This document shows positions 63,143 to 64,000 of a DNA stretch of 64,000 bases, piece by piece. The translations under genes were made by a program, and so were the position numbers. Below the pieces are notes generated by a model, which saw only the letters and a program-made list of their open reading frames with translations, was not told the DNA's origin and ran no database searches. Source of the DNA: Streptomyces sp. CG4 (GTDB lineage: Bacteria; Actinomycetota; Actinomycetes; Streptomycetales; Streptomycetaceae); assembly GCF_041080655.1 (NCBI RefSeq), contig NZ_CP163525.1, positions 186,001-250,000 on the forward strand, written 5' to 3'. Within the stretch, counting starts at the first letter, position 1. Every line of letters begins with the position of its first letter.

Positions 63143-64000
63143 TCAGGAGGCGTTCGTCGTGAAGCCTTGCGTCACCTGGTCGAAGACAGGGCGGTAGGTG
63201 TCCCACTGCGACTCGGGTGCCGACAGGTAGATGTCGTATTCCCGGGCACCCTCCCGGCCGTAGCCGAGGTCGATCGCGCGGAAGGAGCGGGCGCGTCCCT
63301 TGAAGGTGAACTCCCATACGGCCGCGGGCTGTCCACGGAACGCCGTCTGCTGCATGCGCAGTCGGTGGTACGTGGCGTAGTTGGCCTTGGTGTTGGCCTC
63401 GATGTCGGCGAAGTGGGCGGAGGGGTTGTGTCCGGCGGGGGCGACGGTCCCGATCGTGATGCCGGCCAGTCCGGTCGGGTCCGCGTAGACGACTTCGTCG
63501 GCCGCCTGCTTGCTGACCTTCCAGTCGTCCGGCACGGGGAAGGAGACGCCGAGCCGCGCGTCATGGACCAGACGGTAGCCCTTGGGCAGGGAAGGGGACG
63601 CGGGGAACGGCGTCGCGGCTTGGTGGACCCGGTCGGGGCCGGGTGCGTCCAGGCCGTGCTGCCACACCGCGTAGATCGCTGCGCCTGCGGCCACAGCGAT
63701 GGCCGCCGTCACCGCGACGGCGGCGGTGCGCTTCCGCCGCCGCTTCCTGCGGTTGCGGCCGACGGGCCGGGGGGCCGTAGGGGGTTCCGGCTTGTGCGTG
63801 GGCGCACCGTGGGCACCGTGATCGGACGCCGGTACGACATGGTGATCGGACATCGGTACGACGTCGTGATCGGACACCGGCACGGCTCCGCGCCGGTCGT
63901 CGGCCTGCTTCGGATGCGCCGTCGGTGCCACGGCTGTCGTCTCGGCGGCTCGTACCGCCTCCAGAGCGCGTTGCGTCAGCTCCGAGGACGGTCGCTCGTC
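63143..64000 (-). CDS. C-terminal part of a membrane protein, probably a Ser/Thr protein kinase (5' end outside window)
   Basis: The visible 285 codons begin DERPSSELTQRALEAVRAAE, which resembles the last helix of bacterial Ser/Thr kinase domains (the 'ERPSS.ELxRALEAV' end). An 8-residue repeat and a basic stretch (RNRRKRRRKRTAAVAVTAAI) lead into a membrane helix. An external domain of about 190 residues follows: GYRLVHDARLGVSFPVPDDW, GLAGITIGTVAPAGHNPSAH, AAVWEFTFKGRARSFRAIDL, YDIYLSAPESQWDTYRPVFD. Such outer domains are typical of Streptomyces kinases. The kinase identity is inferred from a short segment only. Confidence 0.6.
   Translation of the reverse strand, partial: DERPSSELTQRALEAVRAAETTAVAPTAHPKQADDRRGAVPVSDHDVVPMSDHHVVPASDHGAHGAPTHKPEPPTAPRPVGRNRRKRRRKRTAAVAVTAAIAVAAGAAIYAVWQHGLDAPGPDRVHQAATPFPASPSLPKGYRLVHDARLGVSFPVPDDWKVSKQAADEVVYADPTGLAGITIGTVAPAGHNPSAHFADIEANTKANYATYHRLRMQQTAFRGQPAAVWEFTFKGRARSFRAIDLGYGREGAREYDIYLSAPESQWDTYRPVFDQVTQGFTTNAS
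63818..63889. repeat. Three 24-bp coding repeats
   Basis: GTGATCGGAC begins each 24-base unit (63818, 63842, 63866). On the reverse strand the units encode VVPMSDHH-like octapeptides in the proline-rich linker before the membrane helix of the preceding feature. Length variation would not change the frame. Confidence 0.7.

Noticed and set aside
1..64000. tRNA, rRNA or tmRNA genes and integrase attachment sites
   Set aside because: I looked for cloverleaf ends, CCA-type 3' ends with T-arm GGTTCRA boxes and long rRNA-like blocks and saw none I could defend.

Overview
The window looks like part of a Streptomyces (or close actinomycete) chromosome. GC is very high throughout, codon third positions are almost all G or C, GTG/TTG starts are common, and the gene families are typical of the genus: NarL-type two-component systems, SpoIIAB-like ATPases, many Sec-secreted small proteins, P450, NRPS/MbtH, a STAND NTPase with an XRE head, and DUF4097. 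Essential or ribosomal genes are absent and broken transposases are dense, which fits a chromosome arm rather than the core.

Layout. 1-1.9 kb: a NarL-type sensor kinase (cut by the window edge) and its regulator. 1.9-3.8 kb: transposase debris and a broken TPR/Sel1-like gene. 3.9-7.3 kb: a tight cassette of XRE regulator, ImmA/IrrE metallopeptidase, seven-helix MAB_1171c-like membrane protein and SAM methyltransferase; two members carry frameshifts. 7.3-8.3 kb: recombinase and IS5 remnants, then PhzF. 9.4-13.1 kb: a Gly/Asn/Cys repeat secreted protein, an anti-sigma-type ATPase, IS110/ISL3 debris and a truncated PIN gene. Two copies of a small secreted peptide gene with its promoter lie at 12.8 and 18.75 kb and bracket a serine hydrolase, an IS701 relic and a frameshifted tripeptidyl-peptidase-like gene. 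19.8-23 kb: an ArsR-like regulator coupled to an FtsX permease with no ATPase gene. 24.9-29.5 kb: the amputated end of an NRPS locus (A-T-TE, MbtH, an extra signal peptidase II, an FAD oxidoreductase). 30.8-32.9 kb: an intact IS1182-family element inside an IS200/IS605 tnpA.

34.3-40.4 kb: a DUF4097 gene with a stop at codon 2, GH43, a STAND NTPase, an IS5 fragment, ComB, and a small secreted protein. The secreted protein is a stand-alone copy of the C-terminal extracellular domain of the STAND protein (40 identities in 70 ungapped residues by my alignment). 41-53.7 kb is ordinary and mostly intact: L,D-transpeptidase, methyltransferase, GNAT, saccharopine-dehydrogenase-like enzyme with divergent TetR, RibD-like reductase with a 12-bp repeat ahead of it, acyltransferase, second two-component system, P450. 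53.8-62.1 kb is again damaged: two transposases of one family, a phosphotransferase, a TIR-bounded non-autonomous element carrying a sulfatase-modifying-factor fragment, a decayed S9 peptidase, and a lipase and a GT39 enzyme each with one in-frame stop. The window ends inside what is probably the C-terminal part of a Ser/Thr kinase.

The most interesting points are the STAND/secreted-domain pair, the NRPS-MbtH-LspA neighbourhood, the XRE-ImmA-7TM-methyltransferase cassette, the TIR element with a captured gene fragment, and the duplicated secreted peptide. The number of single-base frameshifts (one in a run of seven G) is high. Some may be sequencing errors, and this should be settled before genes are called dead.
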